A stretch of 64,000 nt of DNA from Molossus alvarezi (GCA_037176705.1 CM073886.1:18461501-18525500), one strand, 5' to 3'. Numbered from the stretch's first letter, positions 11,461 through 23,644 are shown. A program made the numbers and translations. Notes: generated by a model from the letters alone, not told the origin.

Positions 11461-11462
<2 letters not shown>

Positions 11463-11495
<33 letters not shown>
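11463..11495. repeat. (CA)n microsatellite
   Basis: About 16 uninterrupted CA units. Confidence 0.98.
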
Positions 11496-11498
<3 letters not shown>

Positions 11499-11509
11499 TA
11501 AAATACACC

Positions 11510-11610
11510 AAAACACGAACAGTGGTTATCTCAAGGAGGCAGACCGTAGGTGATTTATTTTTATACTTTTTTATATTTGTCTCATTTTCTGCCCTGAGAA
11601 ATAAAGTTTT
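11510..11610 (+). mobile_element. Possible old L1 3' end
   Basis: AACAGTGGTTATCTCAAGGAGG, GGTGATTTATTTTTATACTT and TTTGTCTCATTTTCTG resemble the 3' terminus of old mammalian L1. Confidence 0.45.
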
Positions 11611-11619
11611 TACTCCCAA

Positions 11620-12479
11620 AGACGAAGAAATAATTAAAGGGTTGAGAACAAATGTATCTGCCACTATTGATTTTAGACAAAAAAAAAGGACAGTTAAACA
11701 CAAAATGCAGTCTTTCTAAATCCGGCTGTCAGTTCCTTCCCTGCTGGTATTGTCTATTTTAAAGAAAAGAGGTATACGATCCCAGAAACCTTTGGCTAGG
11801 AGGAAAACCAAATAAAGATCAATATATTAGGTCCCTGCTTCGTCTTCGGATCACTCCTTTCTCAGCTACGAGAGTGCTATCAACTTCACTGGCTAAATTG
11901 AAAACTATAAAACTATGAAGGAAGAAAACTTGGAAATAATGAGACCACACTGAGTGGCGTGGAGGAAACAGTATCTGTAAGCAACACAGAATCATGGTGC
12001 ACCTGCGTCATTCTTATCTTTTAAATGCAAATCAGAATGTTGCAAACTATCCTGATGCCGAGACTTGCAGCACACACAGCTCGTTTTTAGCCAGAGATAT
12101 CAATTTCATAATACCAACCGTTATGGGGCTAAAAGAGCAATCTGACTTTCTTTTGCTAAGGGATCTGGAATAAAAGAGATGGAGAGGGAATTTGGTGAAC
12201 CAAAACCAAATAAGACCCTGAGCACAATGCGGAATGAAGCTAGTAGAGTCCAAAATAATGGAACACCTTGATTTATCTCACCTACCACGGACCTCGGCAC
12301 AGATACTGAGTCTCCTCCGTCCTATGTGGTTTTAGGTGACTTGCCTGAAACATTCACCACCACGAAGGGTGCCCTTCTCCACTTGTTGTGATGCAGTTGT
12401 TTTGTTTGCTAGCAGCTGGCATGTGGGTATTATAATGACTGCTTTCCTAGCAAATGTTATAAGACCAAGTATAACAAGC
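11620..12479. other. Unique-looking DNA, nothing recognised
   Basis: No repeat or exon was recognised. Confidence 0.45.
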
Positions 12480-12850
12480 ACAGGATGAAACGAATGGCCG
12501 AGGAGGATACACGGCGCCTACAGAGAGGCTGGCACCGGGCTCTCTCGTCTACTTCAGGAAGCTGTCGCAGGGTCTGGTTTACGGGTCACAACTGCCAATT
12601 TTTGTCAACTCAAAATAAACTTCTCGGCTGCTAATGCAGTTTGCCATCTCCAGCGGCCACAGGGAGCTCTCTGGTTGCTTCTGGGGAATTATGTGAATCG
12701 ATTGGCCAGTTACGCTCATATTTCCACATGTCAATGAATGACTTGTTGCACGCGCTAAAATGCACGTTCTCGGGCCCCCGTCTCTTTGTTCTGGCTCATG
12801 CGTCTGCGTGGGATTTAGGAGCAGGAGCGGTTACTCATCATCTCCCCATC
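12480..12850. other. Repeat-free stretch with retained CpGs; candidate conserved element
   Basis: No repeat signature, several CpGs, and words such as AATTATGTGAATCGATTGG and TGTCAATGAATGACTTG that look like factor-site clusters. This is inference only. Overlapping frames on both strands argue against a single exon. Confidence 0.3.
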
Positions 12851-13492
12851 AAGCTCTCATGCCCCTGTGGCAAGCCCGCATTCGGAGAAGTTCTTGCTTC
12901 AGCATGTGTGTGCTCTGTCTCTCCCTCCCGCCCTCCTCCACTGTTTGTTTATTTTTGAGTTGCCCACAGGGAACGGTGCAGTTAACACAGTTGATTCTCT
13001 CAACCACTTCCAAATAGTGTCTGCTGTCTTTGCCAGCAGAGGCGTGCTTGGGCCCTGAAGGGGAGGGATTAGGCAAGCACAGTGGCACGAGGTGGTTCTG
13101 GGATTCTGGCCTGACCTCTGGGACTCTGGGGCCATTCATCTACCCGCACCCATCAGGCTTGTGGATGCTGGGGAGATGGCCAAGGTGTGAGAGCATTCAA
13201 AGCACAGGAGCCGCTGACCTTCCTGCTTGAACTGCTGGGGGCATTTTAAACCAGGACCCGGTGCTCTTAGAAATAGCTCCAAGGAACAGCTTGCTTTTAC
13301 TAGAGGCTTAGTTCACCTGTTCCCCAGGGTTTTGTCTATTTGCGATGAAGAAAATCTCACTCCTAGAACTCATACATTCTACCCAAAACCTGATATACCA
13401 TGACCTCTTTTGTTTTCTATGAAATAATCAAGTAATATTTTGTGAGTTGACATGTGTGTATGTGTGGAAGTGCGGATATATTTGTGTGTGTA
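12851..13492. other. Unique-looking DNA, nothing recognised
   Basis: Nothing was recognised. Short frames overlap on both strands. Confidence 0.45.
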
Positions 13493-13503
13493 CTTTTATT
13501 ATT

Positions 13504-13725
13504 ATTATTATTATTATTTTTAATCCTCACCTAAGGACATTTTTCCATTTTTTGTTCAGATAGAGTGGGAGAGAGAGAGAGAGAGAGAAACATCGACGTG
13601 AAAGGGACACATCGAGTAGCTGCCACCCACATGACCCAACCAGGGCCGGGGACAAACTGCAAATGAGGTACATGCCTCTGGACCGCAGGCCAATGCTCTA
13701 ACCGCTGAGCCAAACCGGCCAGGGC
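13504..13725 (-). mobile_element. Ves SINE, CCTCGGGTGAGG-tail class
   Basis: Reverse-complement head ends CGGCCAGGGC, with hairpin tail motif ATCCTCACCTAAGGA at about 13523-13537 and an ATT-repeat left end. TSD cttttattatt at 13493-13503 and 13726-13736, low complexity. Confidence 0.93.
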
Positions 13726-13905
13726 CTTTTATTATTTTTTTACTCAGGTTCAGAGGAGCAAGTCAGAACCATTTCAGGTCCAGTGCATGGATCAGTGTTT
13801 TCCTCATACCCCAGACCTGGAATCTGGTTTTGTGAATTCTTCGGTGCAAACTGTTATGCTTCAGGTTCTGTAGATGTCCAATAAGTATTTGAATAAATAA
13901 ATGAG

Positions 13906-14117
13906 CTCGGCCAGTGTGGCTCAGTGATTGAGCATCGACCCATGCACCAGGAGGTCGCTGGTTTGATTCCTGGTCAGGGCACATGCCCAGGTTGTGGGCC
14001 AAATCCCCAATAGGGGGTGTGCAGGAAGTGGCCAATCGATGTTCTCTCTCATCGATGTTTTCATCTCTCTCCCCTTCTCCCTTCTTCTTTCTCTAGAATT
14101 AATAAAGAAAAAAAAAG
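13906..14117 (+). mobile_element. Ves SINE, CGACCCATGCACC class
   Basis: Head CTCGGCCAGTGTGGCTCAGTG, then CGACCCATGCACCAGGAGGTC, B-box GGTTTGATTCC, CATCGATG, CT-rich stretch and A-tail. Approximate TSD gaatRaatgag on both sides. Confidence 0.93.
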
Positions 14118-14220
14118 GAATGAATGAGGGCAGTCATTTGAACAAGTCTACCTTGCTTTGATGTCTCAATTAGTGGCCTTGAGTTCACAAGTTGGTGTAC
14201 CCTGATCAAAACTAAAGAGT

Positions 14221-14429
14221 GCCCTGGCTGGTGTGGCTCAGTTAGCTGGGCATTATCCTGTATAACAAAAGTTTACCGGTTCGATTCTGGGTCAGGGCAC
14301 ATACCTGGGTTGCGGTCTCGATCCCTGGTAGGGAGTGTGCAGGAGGCAGCCGATCAGTGTTTCTCTCTCACATTGATGTTTCTCTCTCTCTTCCCCTTTC
14401 TCTCTAAAAACCAATTAAAAAATTTTAAA
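14221..14429 (+). mobile_element. Ves-like SINE, TATAACAAAAG head type
   Basis: Head GCCCTGGCTGGTGTGGCTCAG, unusual anticodon-arm region (CATTATCCTGTATAACAAAAG), B box CGGTTCGATTC, CT region and A/T tail. Perfect 13-bp TSD aaaactaaagagt at 14208-14220 and 14430-14442. Confidence 0.95.
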
Positions 14430-14529
14430 AAAACTAAAGAGTAATGTTCAGCATCCAGTATACACATACCATGCTGTGTAGTATCCATGCCGTACAGTGT
14501 CTAGTATCATAGTATACTCTAATGTCGGG

Positions 14530-14880
14530 TGTGAGGACTCTGGAGTCCTGTTGCCTTTGAATCTGGCTTCATGCAACTGATGGGCAAACCTGGAGCAAAT
14601 GACTTAATTTTCTAGGCCTTTGTTTATTCTTTCAAAAAATTAGGATCATAAATGGACCTACTCCATGGGGTTGTAATGAATTTTATTTTTATTCCTCACC
14701 CAAGGATATTTTTTTATTTATCATCAGATAGAGTCAGAGGGAGGGAGGGAAGGAGAGAGAGATGCTCTAACAAGTGAGTCAAACTGGCCAGGGTTGAAAT
14801 GAATTTTAAAGGAGAAAAATCTGTGGAAGGCTGTTAGCACTATCCCTATACTGGATAAGTACTGGGTGAAGGGTTGAAGG
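14530..14880 (+). mobile_element. MIR split by a SINE
   Basis: CTGTTGCCTTTGAATCTGGC, GCAAATGACTTAATTTTCTAGGCC, TCATAAATGGACCTACTCC and ATGGGGTTGTAATGA are MIR landmarks. The copy resumes after the SINE with GCTGTTAGCACTATCC. Confidence 0.75.
14686..14793 (-). mobile_element. Internally deleted Ves SINE
   Basis: Only the first ~35 nt of the head (with the A box) and the tail (CT-rich part, ATCCTTGGGTGAGGA motif) remain. The B box and middle are missing, so it lacks a full pol III promoter. The near-perfect TSD ttgWaatgaatttta at 14671-14685 and 14794-14808 shows that the ends are intact. Confidence 0.88.
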
Positions 14881-15349
14881 TGGTGTTGTTATTATGATTT
14901 GCCTAACATTTTGGGGAACAAAGATGTGCCTTGAGTTAGTTGCAGTTGGCCCTGCCTTCAAACGTATTGGACCACGTGCTCCAAGACATATTGCACAAAA
15001 TATGGTGCTCAGAATATCATGGCTTATATATTTTTTCTTGCTGGCAAAGGACTCTAAAAGGCTGAGAGCTTAAATTAGAGCCCCCATGTACCCCACGCTG
15101 GGAGAAGGTACCATATGCCTCTTCGTCTTGTGTGTGGTTTGAATGGAAACTAGAGGGAAAGACAGTGCGTGGCTTCAGCCAAAACGTGCGGCCGGCAGCC
15201 TGCATCCAGCTCCGGCAGCATCCTGGCTCTCCTGGTTCAGTCTGCTCCTGCCTTTGACCTTGACAGCCTCGGTCGGAGCAGTTCCTCTCTGCTTTCTGTC
15301 ATTAATCAGTTCTGAAGCATCTTCTCAACAGACAGCATGGCTGGATTGA
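14881..15349. other. Unique-looking DNA, nothing recognised
   Basis: Nothing was recognised. Confidence 0.45.
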
Positions 15350-15670
15350 AAAATGGGCCTGTGTTTTCTCATCTGATACAAGCACGAGTTACACTGGAGT
15401 CACCTCCGCTGGTGAGCCTGCAAACTGGGCAGGATTTTCAAGCGGCGGAGGTTTGCCTGAAAATACCCTGTCAATTGGCTGTTACTGTTTTCTTCCTGCT
15501 ACCATGGTGCCTGTAATTAGGATAAGCCACTGTTTCAAGTTTTCTATTGCACTAGGATTTATTACCAGAGGAGGGGGAGGGGCACCATTTACATTCACTG
15601 GTGAATGAGTCCAGGTTTTGACTTTGAGTGATTCTTGAGAATTTAGGGGTGGCGCATGCACCACTTGCCA
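15350..15670. other. Repeat-free candidate conserved non-coding element
   Basis: There is no repeat signature, and the mixed words (CTGTCAATTGGCTGTTACTG, TGCCTGTAATTAGGATAAGCC) resemble enhancer-like conserved DNA with homeodomain-type TAATTA cores. Inference only. Confidence 0.3.
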
Positions 15671-16530
15671 TGTGTATTTTGCAGTTATGGATGTACCACT
15701 TAATGCATACTGTATGAGATAGACTAAAAGCTAATATTGTTCAGAAAAATACATGGTGGCTGGAAACGAGAATAAGAAAACAAGAATAATCGATACCATT
15801 TTGCACGGTCCAACATGTAGTTTCTGATGCCTTTTACAGTGCTTTAGAATGTTTAAAGATGTTTTCTTTGTTTAACAAAGTGGAAATTCATGCCACAGAG
15901 TGTTCACAACTTACCAAAATTCTCATGGAAATCCATGGCAGAGCTTTAGCTGGAGTGCAGGTTCTGAGAATGTTCTACTGGATCATGTAACCTTATTGCA
16001 AAAACCTTATGAAAGAAGAATGGGCTTTTATAATTAAGCCATTGCTATGATGACATAGTAAGTTGTAAAGGAATTAGCCTCAGATATTGAATTCTGGGAA
16101 TTCTTATTGAGACACAATGACACAAAATAGCACCCAGTAGATTGAGGAAGAAGGACATGGGGTGATAACATTCATATTATTGCCAGGCATGCTTTTCAGC
16201 AGGGAGGAATCCAGTGTTTACTGAATCTGCCTCCTGCTCCCTCCCCCATATCAATCACGATTAGGTCTCTATGTTTTCTTCCCCATTGCAGTTTAGGTTG
16301 GAGGATGTCTGTCCTATTTAATGTAGTGACATTTTCCCTGAACACAACTGAGGACCAGTGTCTGGGACATCCTACTCTATGAACTGTGCTATGCTCTTAC
16401 TCATGTTGGACTTGGCATTTTGTCTTCTAGAAGAACAACCAGTAAGATGAGTAATTGGTATTGTTAATGAGAACTGTCATTAAACATCTTCTACATCTAC
16501 TATAATTAATAGTAGAAACTGTCTGGTACC
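15671..16530. other. Unique-looking AT-rich DNA
   Basis: No feature was recognised. Confidence 0.45.
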
Positions 16531-16544
16531 CAAACTTTAGACAC

Positions 16545-16770
16545 ATGGTGGTAGAGACCCAAATTCACATCTTAATTGTATTAGGTACTAACTGGGTTAC
16601 TCTGCATATGTGCTCTAGACTCTGTGTCTGTGTTCTCATGTATAGATCAGGCATGATAATGATACCTATCTTGCAAGAATCCTGGGGTGATTAAATTAGA
16701 TTATACATATGAAGTGTTTAGCACAGGGTCTGATGCATTAAACACTTCCAGTGAATGCTCCTTATTATCA
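16545..16770 (+). mobile_element. MIR
   Basis: TAACTGGGTTACTCTGC, then a GTTCTCATGTATAGATCAGG block, ATGATAATGATACCTATCTTGC, GGTGATTAAATTAGAT and GTTTAGCACAGGGTCTGATGC follow the MIR order. Confidence 0.75.
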
Positions 16771-17011
16771 TTAATAGAAAGTATCTTTACTGGGCTTCCT
16801 CTCATAAGATGCTAAAGCTGATATTTCATGAGAGAAAAGCAATCTTTAAACAATAGATTCTACCAAAATTTATTTAAAGGTCCCCACTTGGTGCTTTGGA
16901 ACTAGTAGCCAGGAAAAGTTCCATTCATCTGATAGCTATGAAATATTTGGAATGTTTGTTTTGTTCCATGAGGAAATGTGTAATGAAAACCACTTTTTAT
17001 TTACCTTCTTA

Positions 17012-17013
<2 letters not shown>

Positions 17014-17052
<39 letters not shown>
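17014..17052. repeat. (TC)n microsatellite
   Basis: About 19 uninterrupted TC units. Confidence 0.98.
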
Positions 17053-17055
<3 letters not shown>

Positions 17056-17799
17056 TTTAATGATTGCAATGCTAATGAATTCTGTTGGGGAGTGAGTATG
17101 TCCAGCTCACCTTCTCACCTCTTAGAAAACCTCATCCAGGGCTTTAGTGAATCTCCTGATAGACTGAAGATCCTCTTGCTGGCCATGGCTGGTTGGAATG
17201 AGGAAAGCCATGAATGTGACTGGTTGATCAGATGCTCTCTTCCTGGGAGTTCAGAATTTTAACACTGCCCAACATCCATATTCCTTAAAAAAATTTCAGT
17301 GAGAAGGATGAAAGAAAATGGAGTCCAGGAAGAGGAGCCATGTGAGATCAAGAGGGCAAACAGACATCACCATTTACTGGTTGAGTGACTTAGAACAGGT
17401 CACTGAACCCAGAGAGCTCTTATTTCATTACTTGCAAAGCAAGGATGTCATAGGTCTGCCTGAAGAAATGAAGAACCATGATAAGGCAGGTGAAGCATTT
17501 TAGCACATAGGCATGCAACCCGTGTTTAGTTAAGGGTTAAACATTATAAATGGTATTCAGCCCTTAACCAAAAACCATCATAACTCCTACATTAAAACTT
17601 CACATTCTATTATTAAATTTGAGTATTTTTCTTTTTTATTCTCCCCATGAGGTTTGACATTGCAAATCCCTCGTTCTCCAAGCTCTATCCTTCACTGATT
17701 CCTCTGGTGTTCTAGAGTAAGCGAAGTTGCTCTCCAAGGTGCTGACCTCTGTCTCGGTTTCTTCCATCTGCTTTCTCATCACCACCAGCTACCATTGGC
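17053..17799. other. Unique-looking DNA, nothing recognised
   Basis: Nothing was recognised. Confidence 0.45.
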
Positions 17800-18015
17800 T
17801 GAGCATTTCCTTGGCCCTGGCATTGTAGTAAGTGCTTTGTATACATTTTCACTGAATGCTCCAGACAGCACTATGTGGTAGACATCATCATCCTCTCCTT
17901 CAGATCAAACTGAGGCTCAAAAGAATTGATCAAGCCATTTAAGGTTCAAAAAAAGCTTTGCAGGTTAGATCAGAAGTTTGAACCCAAGATTTCAAAGCTC
18001 ATATTTTATTACCTT
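17800..18015 (+). mobile_element. MIR
   Basis: CTGAGCATTTCCTTGG, TGTAGTAAGTGCTTTGTATAC, CACTATGTGGTAGACATCATC, AAACTGAGGCTCAAAAG and GTTTGAACCCAAGATTTC are in MIR order. Confidence 0.8.
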
Positions 18016-18700
18016 TGTATTAGAGGAAGCCATGTTTTAAATTTTTGTTTCTTCCAGATTACTAGTGTGTTATTTGGAGTATGTCATCTAATGTAGAGTC
18101 AGTTCCATAATTTATAATATCAGCATGATAATAGCTATCTTTCAATTTTTGGGGAAATGCTTCAAATAATTTATGTGAAATATTTATCACACTGCATGGA
18201 ACGCAGGAGACAATAAGTTCAGGCTATTTTTAATAATAAATAATTAGTTTCCCATTCTGGAAGATTTCAATTGGATATATGAATGCAACTTTAAAAGCTG
18301 AACCCACTGTCAAATTTGAATTATTGCCTAACTAGATCCATGCAACTGGAAATAGAGAAATAACATACGATTCCAGCAATATCAACATTATTATTTTCAC
18401 TTTTTTCTTGATGCTGTCAGCTTGTTATTTGTGCTATTTCTTAGAATAATAGAATTTATTCAGGCAATTTATCCTTAATACAAGTGATATAAATGCAGCT
18501 ATGCAGTGCTTATATATCATGCTAATAATGTTTGGTTCATCCTTTTTTCTCTGTCCTTACAAATGGAAGCATTGATTTCCTACCCTGTCCTGTCTTTTAT
18601 TGCATTTTCTGCATTGAAGTCATCTTTGCTTACTGCTTAGACTGAATTCCAAAAGCTAAAATGATTTTTAACACCATCCGACATGTTTAAAGCATACATC
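18016..18700. other. Unique-looking AT-rich DNA
   Basis: No feature was recognised. Confidence 0.45.
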
Positions 18701-18705
18701 ATGTG

Positions 18706-18707
<2 letters not shown>

Positions 18708-18751
<44 letters not shown>
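18708..18751. repeat. (CT)n microsatellite
   Basis: About 22 uninterrupted CT units. Confidence 0.98.
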
Positions 18752-18753
<2 letters not shown>

Positions 18754-18894
18754 CATTGCGTGTATTGGAGTGCAGTAAAAGAAGGGAACAAAAATATGTT
18801 TATTCTCCCGAGTTATATATTAAATTCATTAGTTAAAAATATACACCTGGCCAATGTTTTAAGAACAAATGTAGAGCTTTATATTGGAAATATT

Positions 18895-18965
18895 TTAAGT
18901 AATAATGTTAATATTAATAATTATTAATAATATTAATACATATTAATAATATTTTAAAGAAATAA
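18895..18965. repeat. AT-rich (TAA/TAT)n cryptic repeat
   Basis: Imperfect repeats of TTAATAATATTAATA. It is self-complementary and nearly GC-free. Confidence 0.85.
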
Positions 18966-19710
18966 TTTTAAGTAAATGAATGCACATTCAAGGATATGGA
19001 CACTCTCTATGGTTCTGTTTCTTTTTACTCCACCCCTAAGTATTTTCAACCCTTAAGTATTTCTTGATGGCTTTCCAAAATAATTTTTCTAGCATCTAAT
19101 ATTTCTTCTGAGTTTGAGACACATAGTTCTTCATTCATAACTCCATTGGCCCCATTGGCATGAATATCTCAGGGGCACCACTCATTCATTATATCTGAAA
19201 CCAAATTCAACAACCACCCACTGCCTGCATCACCCTAATCTGTCCTGGCTTCTCCATCTGGGCAAATAACAGGTGCACTTGGGTACCCATGTTGGAAACT
19301 TCTCTATTGCCCCTGCCTCACCCAAGCACAGTTCCTAATTAATTCCTATCAGTTAAATTCTTTATTATTGAACTCAACCTCACCTCCCTATTTTCTGCAA
19401 AGATAAAACCAGATAATAGCAGCAACCTGTCTGGTTGATGTAAGATGATAGTGGGACTAAAATTTACAGCACTGATTTGCACTGGGCTTTAGCCTCACAT
19501 TCAGGAGTGAGAGCCAAGAAAAGGCATGCACTGTGCAAAAGGCGGTTGGTTAGCTTGAGTAGATAAAAAGAAGAAAGAATAAGCAAGACTTAACAACAAG
19601 GTAGATTCAGGGGAGAAGAAATAGATAAGAACAATTCCCAAACATGTTCAGGAGGTTTCTTGTTTTGCTTATGCCCTTATGAATGAGGCCCAAGGGAGAT
19701 CTTGATTTAA
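18966..19710. other. Unique-looking DNA, nothing recognised
   Basis: Nothing was recognised. Confidence 0.45.
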
Positions 19711-19723
19711 AAAAATAGAGGGA

Positions 19724-19978
19724 GCCCTGGCCTGTTTGGCTCAGCGGTTAGAGCATCGGCCTGCGGTCCCGAGAGACCAGGGTTCGGTTCCCGCTTAGGG
19801 CATGTACCTCGGTTGCAGTTTGTCCCCGGCCCTGGTTAGGTTGTGTGGGTGGCAACCACTCAATGTGTCCCTTTCACATCAATGTTTCTCTCTCTCTCTC
19901 TCTCTCCCTCCCACTCTATCTGAACAAAATATCAAAAAAAAAAAAAAATGTCCTCGGGTGAGGATTAAAAAAAAAAAA
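19724..19978 (+). mobile_element. Ves SINE, CCTCGGGTGAGG-tail class
   Basis: Well preserved: GCCCTGGCCTGTTTGGCTCAG, A box TGGCTCAGCGG, B box GGTTCGGTTCC, CT run, internal A15 run, TCCTCGGGTGAGGA at 19951-19964 and an A tail. TSD aaaaatagaggga on both sides (19711-19723 and about 19978-19990). Among the least diverged copies here. Confidence 0.96.
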
Positions 19979-20024
19979 AAAATAGAGGGAAACATCTAAA
20001 GAGGTTGAAATAGAAGACAGTGAA

Positions 20025-20165
20025 TGCTGTCGTGGTGGATTGTCTTTGAGGAACTGTGTGATCTTGAACATGTCACTCAACCACTGTGGGACTTAACTCA
20101 TCTTCTGAAAATGAGGGATTTGGACTAGATTATTTCCAACATTTCAGGCTTTTAAAGAGTCAGGG
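20025..20165 (+). mobile_element. MIR fragment
   Basis: GAACTGTGTGATCTTGAACATG, CACTCAACCACTGTGGGA, TCATCTTCTGAAAATGAGGG and TGGACTAGATTATTTCC follow the MIR second half. Confidence 0.75.
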
Positions 20166-22359
20166 TTTTATGACTAGGAACGTGGGAGAAAAGTTTCACA
20201 GGTAAAAGTTGGTGGTGATGGATTCAATGTAGAACTTTGTTGAATCATATGTGGCACTAAAGTATACCCTTGGTGAAATATTGCATAACAATGAGTGTGC
20301 TATTAAAATAGTCTGGCTTAAGTATAATACTAATATAAACAAAATTATATTGCGAGAAAATGATGTTTATAGAGTTCACCATCACAATGAACACCAGAAA
20401 ACGGAAACTAAACCTTATCTAAATTTTTTTTTTTTTTTTACTTTTCTGTTTTGTCATCCTCATTTTACATTATCATTATATTTTCTAGGCTGGCAGATGA
20501 ATCTCAAAATATGCTTCTGATTGAGTTTTTTTCTTCTCTCTCTGATAGAATATGTATTTTTTTATTTATTTAGAAAGCACAAACAGATCACGTGTTTTCT
20601 CTTCTGAGGCAACAACATAAATACAGCAAAAGTTTCTATGCTCTACTCCTTTTTTCTTATTGGAAAAAATTTAATATGAGTGAAAAATATTCATTTACTT
20701 TTGAACAAAGTTTTATCATGCATCTTTTACTTGGGAGTAAATACTCCTTAAAACAAGCTAAATGCCCATCCTTAATAATTTAAAGTCAGAGAGCCAGCCA
20801 TGTGTAAAATAGGTGTGTGTTCACATAATTGACTGCAGTATTTTGCTACATGGTTAAATGCATGATTTCCCCTAATAGAATGCCATTGTGGTCTACATCA
20901 CATTTTCTAGTTCATAAAAGTCAAATGAGCTGTGACCATAGTCTCCAAACTTAATGGAAAGTTCATTTTGTGACTTCTGAGTTTAAATTGTGTCTTTCTA
21001 GGATGAATCAATAGATTAAAGCACGTTAATGGATCACATCACCAAAAGGTCTAATCCTGAGTGACTAAAATGGTAGATCTAATTCAGATTTATTGCTTTT
21101 CTAGCATGTAGGACCAAAAGGTCTTTAATCTCTGTAATAATATAATGGATTTGAATTAACTAAATAATACTCACCTGAGGCAGATCATTTAAGTTGTCTA
21201 CATATCCAACTGGCACTGTGCATTTCAAACTTTTGAGGGCAAAGATATGGGATGAATGGGTTTCATCTGTGAAAACGAGCAACAAATAAAACTATATCTC
21301 AGTAGAGACTTGGAGCTCATGGCACTTTTCTTTTTCCCTGTGTGGGATGCACAACACATTTATATACTGCTCTGCCAACAGCCTTAGCCATGGCTACCTA
21401 TCAGAAGGTTATCAAGGCTAGAAAAAACCCCCACATAAGTTATGTCCTAGACTGTGCAAACACTCTTGAGCACAGCTATAAACCATAGCTTGTATGTTCA
21501 CCAGCACCCAACCATCCAGGGCTTTTGACCTTGGACAAACAGCATAGGTCAGTGCAGATGCCCAAGCCCAGAGGTGGTACTATTTGGAAAAATACAAATG
21601 GAGAGGTGGTGGGGTGCTGGCTGTGCACCTCTGTGCAGATACCGTTTGTGAGACCAGTTTGGACAGGTGTGACTCCTAACACACACTGGGAATGGAGGGA
21701 ACAGGTGAGTGTTTGAGGGGTGTGCTTGTGTGGGTGTGCATTTCTGTGAGTTCATTTCACCTGGGTGGAGTTTTCGGCGCTAACCCAGTGTCTCTCACAG
21801 ATGAGATCAAGCGTGAGTAAATGTGAAATCCACATTATGCTCAGATTGTTCCCTGCTCTATCCATTCATCAGAATGCACTCTCACAGTCAAAACAGGTGT
21901 TGCAATAGAACTGGCTATGCCTCAGAGTGAGCGAAAGATGGGAGGTAAATATTGGAGGTTCAGTTCCCCATTGTGAGTATCTGAGAGTATTGCATATGAC
22001 CAAGAATACAGACGCTTCCCCCATGACCTTAAATGCAAGCCAACCACTTCATACTGCGCTTAAGCGAATAACAAATCCCATGTTCTGAGTTGGGAGAAAA
22101 CATGGCAGTGTTGGAGGATCACATTGTTTCCAATGTGGCCCCTCATTAACAAACGGTAAATTTAACTCCATTGGATATTTTTGCGTCATACATCTGTTCA
22201 GAGCCTAACTTTTGTAGGAGCTGTGTCTCCGCTGGTCTCTTACCTGACATATCCATCATTCTACTCAAAAATTGTCTGGGCATATTGCATTGTTCTGAGA
22301 CATCTGCCTTCTGATTCAGTCATGCTGTGTTGCCCCATGATCTTCTCATGAGCCTTAAA
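20166..22359. other. Unique-looking DNA, nothing recognised
   Basis: No repeat, exon or RNA gene was recognised. Frames are all short. Confidence 0.45.
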
Positions 22360-22480
22360 GTTGTGAGGTTATTCAATCTATTCTCCTTGTTTTACTAAGG
22401 AGGACACTGCGTTGGGGGGGGGGGGTAAGGACTTTTCTCAAGAACATAAGACAAAGACAGTTTCACCAATAAGTCAGCAA
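22360..22480 (+). mobile_element. Possible MIR fragment with poly-G interruption
   Basis: TTGTTTTACTAAGGAGGACACTG, a G13 run near 22413, then CTTTTCTCAAGAACATAAGAC is the MIR core order. The G run replaces the usual GAGGC region. Confidence 0.5.
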
Positions 22481-23084
22481 ATAACTCCAGAGCTTCCTTG
22501 AGGTAATGCCTAATAGTGCTTCTGTTGAATCTGTTTATTTTTCCTGTGTGCTACCTGCCTCTACCTGATCCATGCATCCACAATCATGGTCATGTTAACT
22601 CTCCATATAGCGTCAACCCTGATATTTCTGTTTTTGTATGAATGCCTCCATGCCACCATCCCAAATGACACAATACTTTTATTTTTGTATCCAGTTAGTT
22701 GTTTGTTTCTTCTTGTAGTACATAACTATTTTAGTACACACAGGGGGTAACCCCGGTTATTCCTATTGCTACCGATATTGTTGATACTCAACTTATAGAT
22801 CTCCCTACACACGTAACCTTTTTCCATCAAAATCTCTTCAAAGAAAGTTTTAAAAGCTTTAGTTTTTCTCATTATACAGTTGGGAAAGTAGGGAAACAGA
22901 ATTTGGTCCTGGATGTAGTCATTTTGTCGATCTGGGTTGTAACCAGATTGACGTCCGCGCATCTAACCACCCATTCAGATATATTACTGAAAACCTAAGA
23001 GAATTCACTTTAATTCTGGCTCATTCTATAATGTTATAGAAGCTTCAGAACCCATAAGGCACTTAAACTCCATTTAATAAAAAC
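22481..23084. other. Unique-looking DNA, nothing recognised
   Basis: Nothing was recognised. Confidence 0.45.
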
Positions 23085-23096
23085 AACAAAATCTGT

Positions 23097-23323
23097 CTGG
23101 CTGGTGTGGCTCAGTGGCTGAGCGTCGACCCATGCACCATGAGGTCACCAGTTCAATTCCTGGTCAGGACACATGCCCAAGTTGTGGGCCCAATCCCCAG
23201 TAAGGGGTATGCAGGAGGCCAATCGATGTTCTCTCTCATCGATGTTTCTATCTCTCTCTCTCCCCACTTTCCTCTCTCTTTAAAATCAATAAAGGTAAAA
23301 TAAAATAAAAAAACAAAAACAAA
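23097..23323 (+). mobile_element. Ves SINE, CGACCCATGCACC class
   Basis: TGGCTGGTGTGGCTCAGTGG, CGACCCATGCACCATGAGGTC, B box GTTCAATTCC, CATCGATG pair, CT run and an A-rich tail. TSD acaaaatctRtc on both sides. Confidence 0.95.
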
Positions 23324-23329
23324 AACAAA

Positions 23330-23644
23330 ATCTATCCAACCACCCCAAACAGACCAAGCCATTGTTTAACTGAAATTGGAACTAAGACCTTCGGAGGTAT
23401 TTGAATCTAAGCATAAAGTGTGAGCCTCACAGTGTGAAGAAGGTGGGGGTAGAGTATAGGACTTTTGAGACTAATTTGTAGGCATATGTATGATGTCCTT
23501 AAAATGAGGCACTTATGGGGAGAAGAAAAGGTGATCAGGTTGAAATTTTAGAATGTATGTGCCATCAAGGGATTGCTTTCTTTATAGTAGTATTAATTGA
23601 GTTGGATGGTCTCATTTGACAATGGATGCCTATTGTCAGTGCAT
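23330..23644. other. Unique-looking DNA, nothing recognised
   Basis: Nothing was recognised. Confidence 0.45.

Noticed and set aside
19724..19800. tRNA-like A and B boxes that could suggest a tRNA gene
   Set aside because: They belong to the head of a Ves SINE, repeated in many copies with TSDs; no cloverleaf with a proper acceptor stem.
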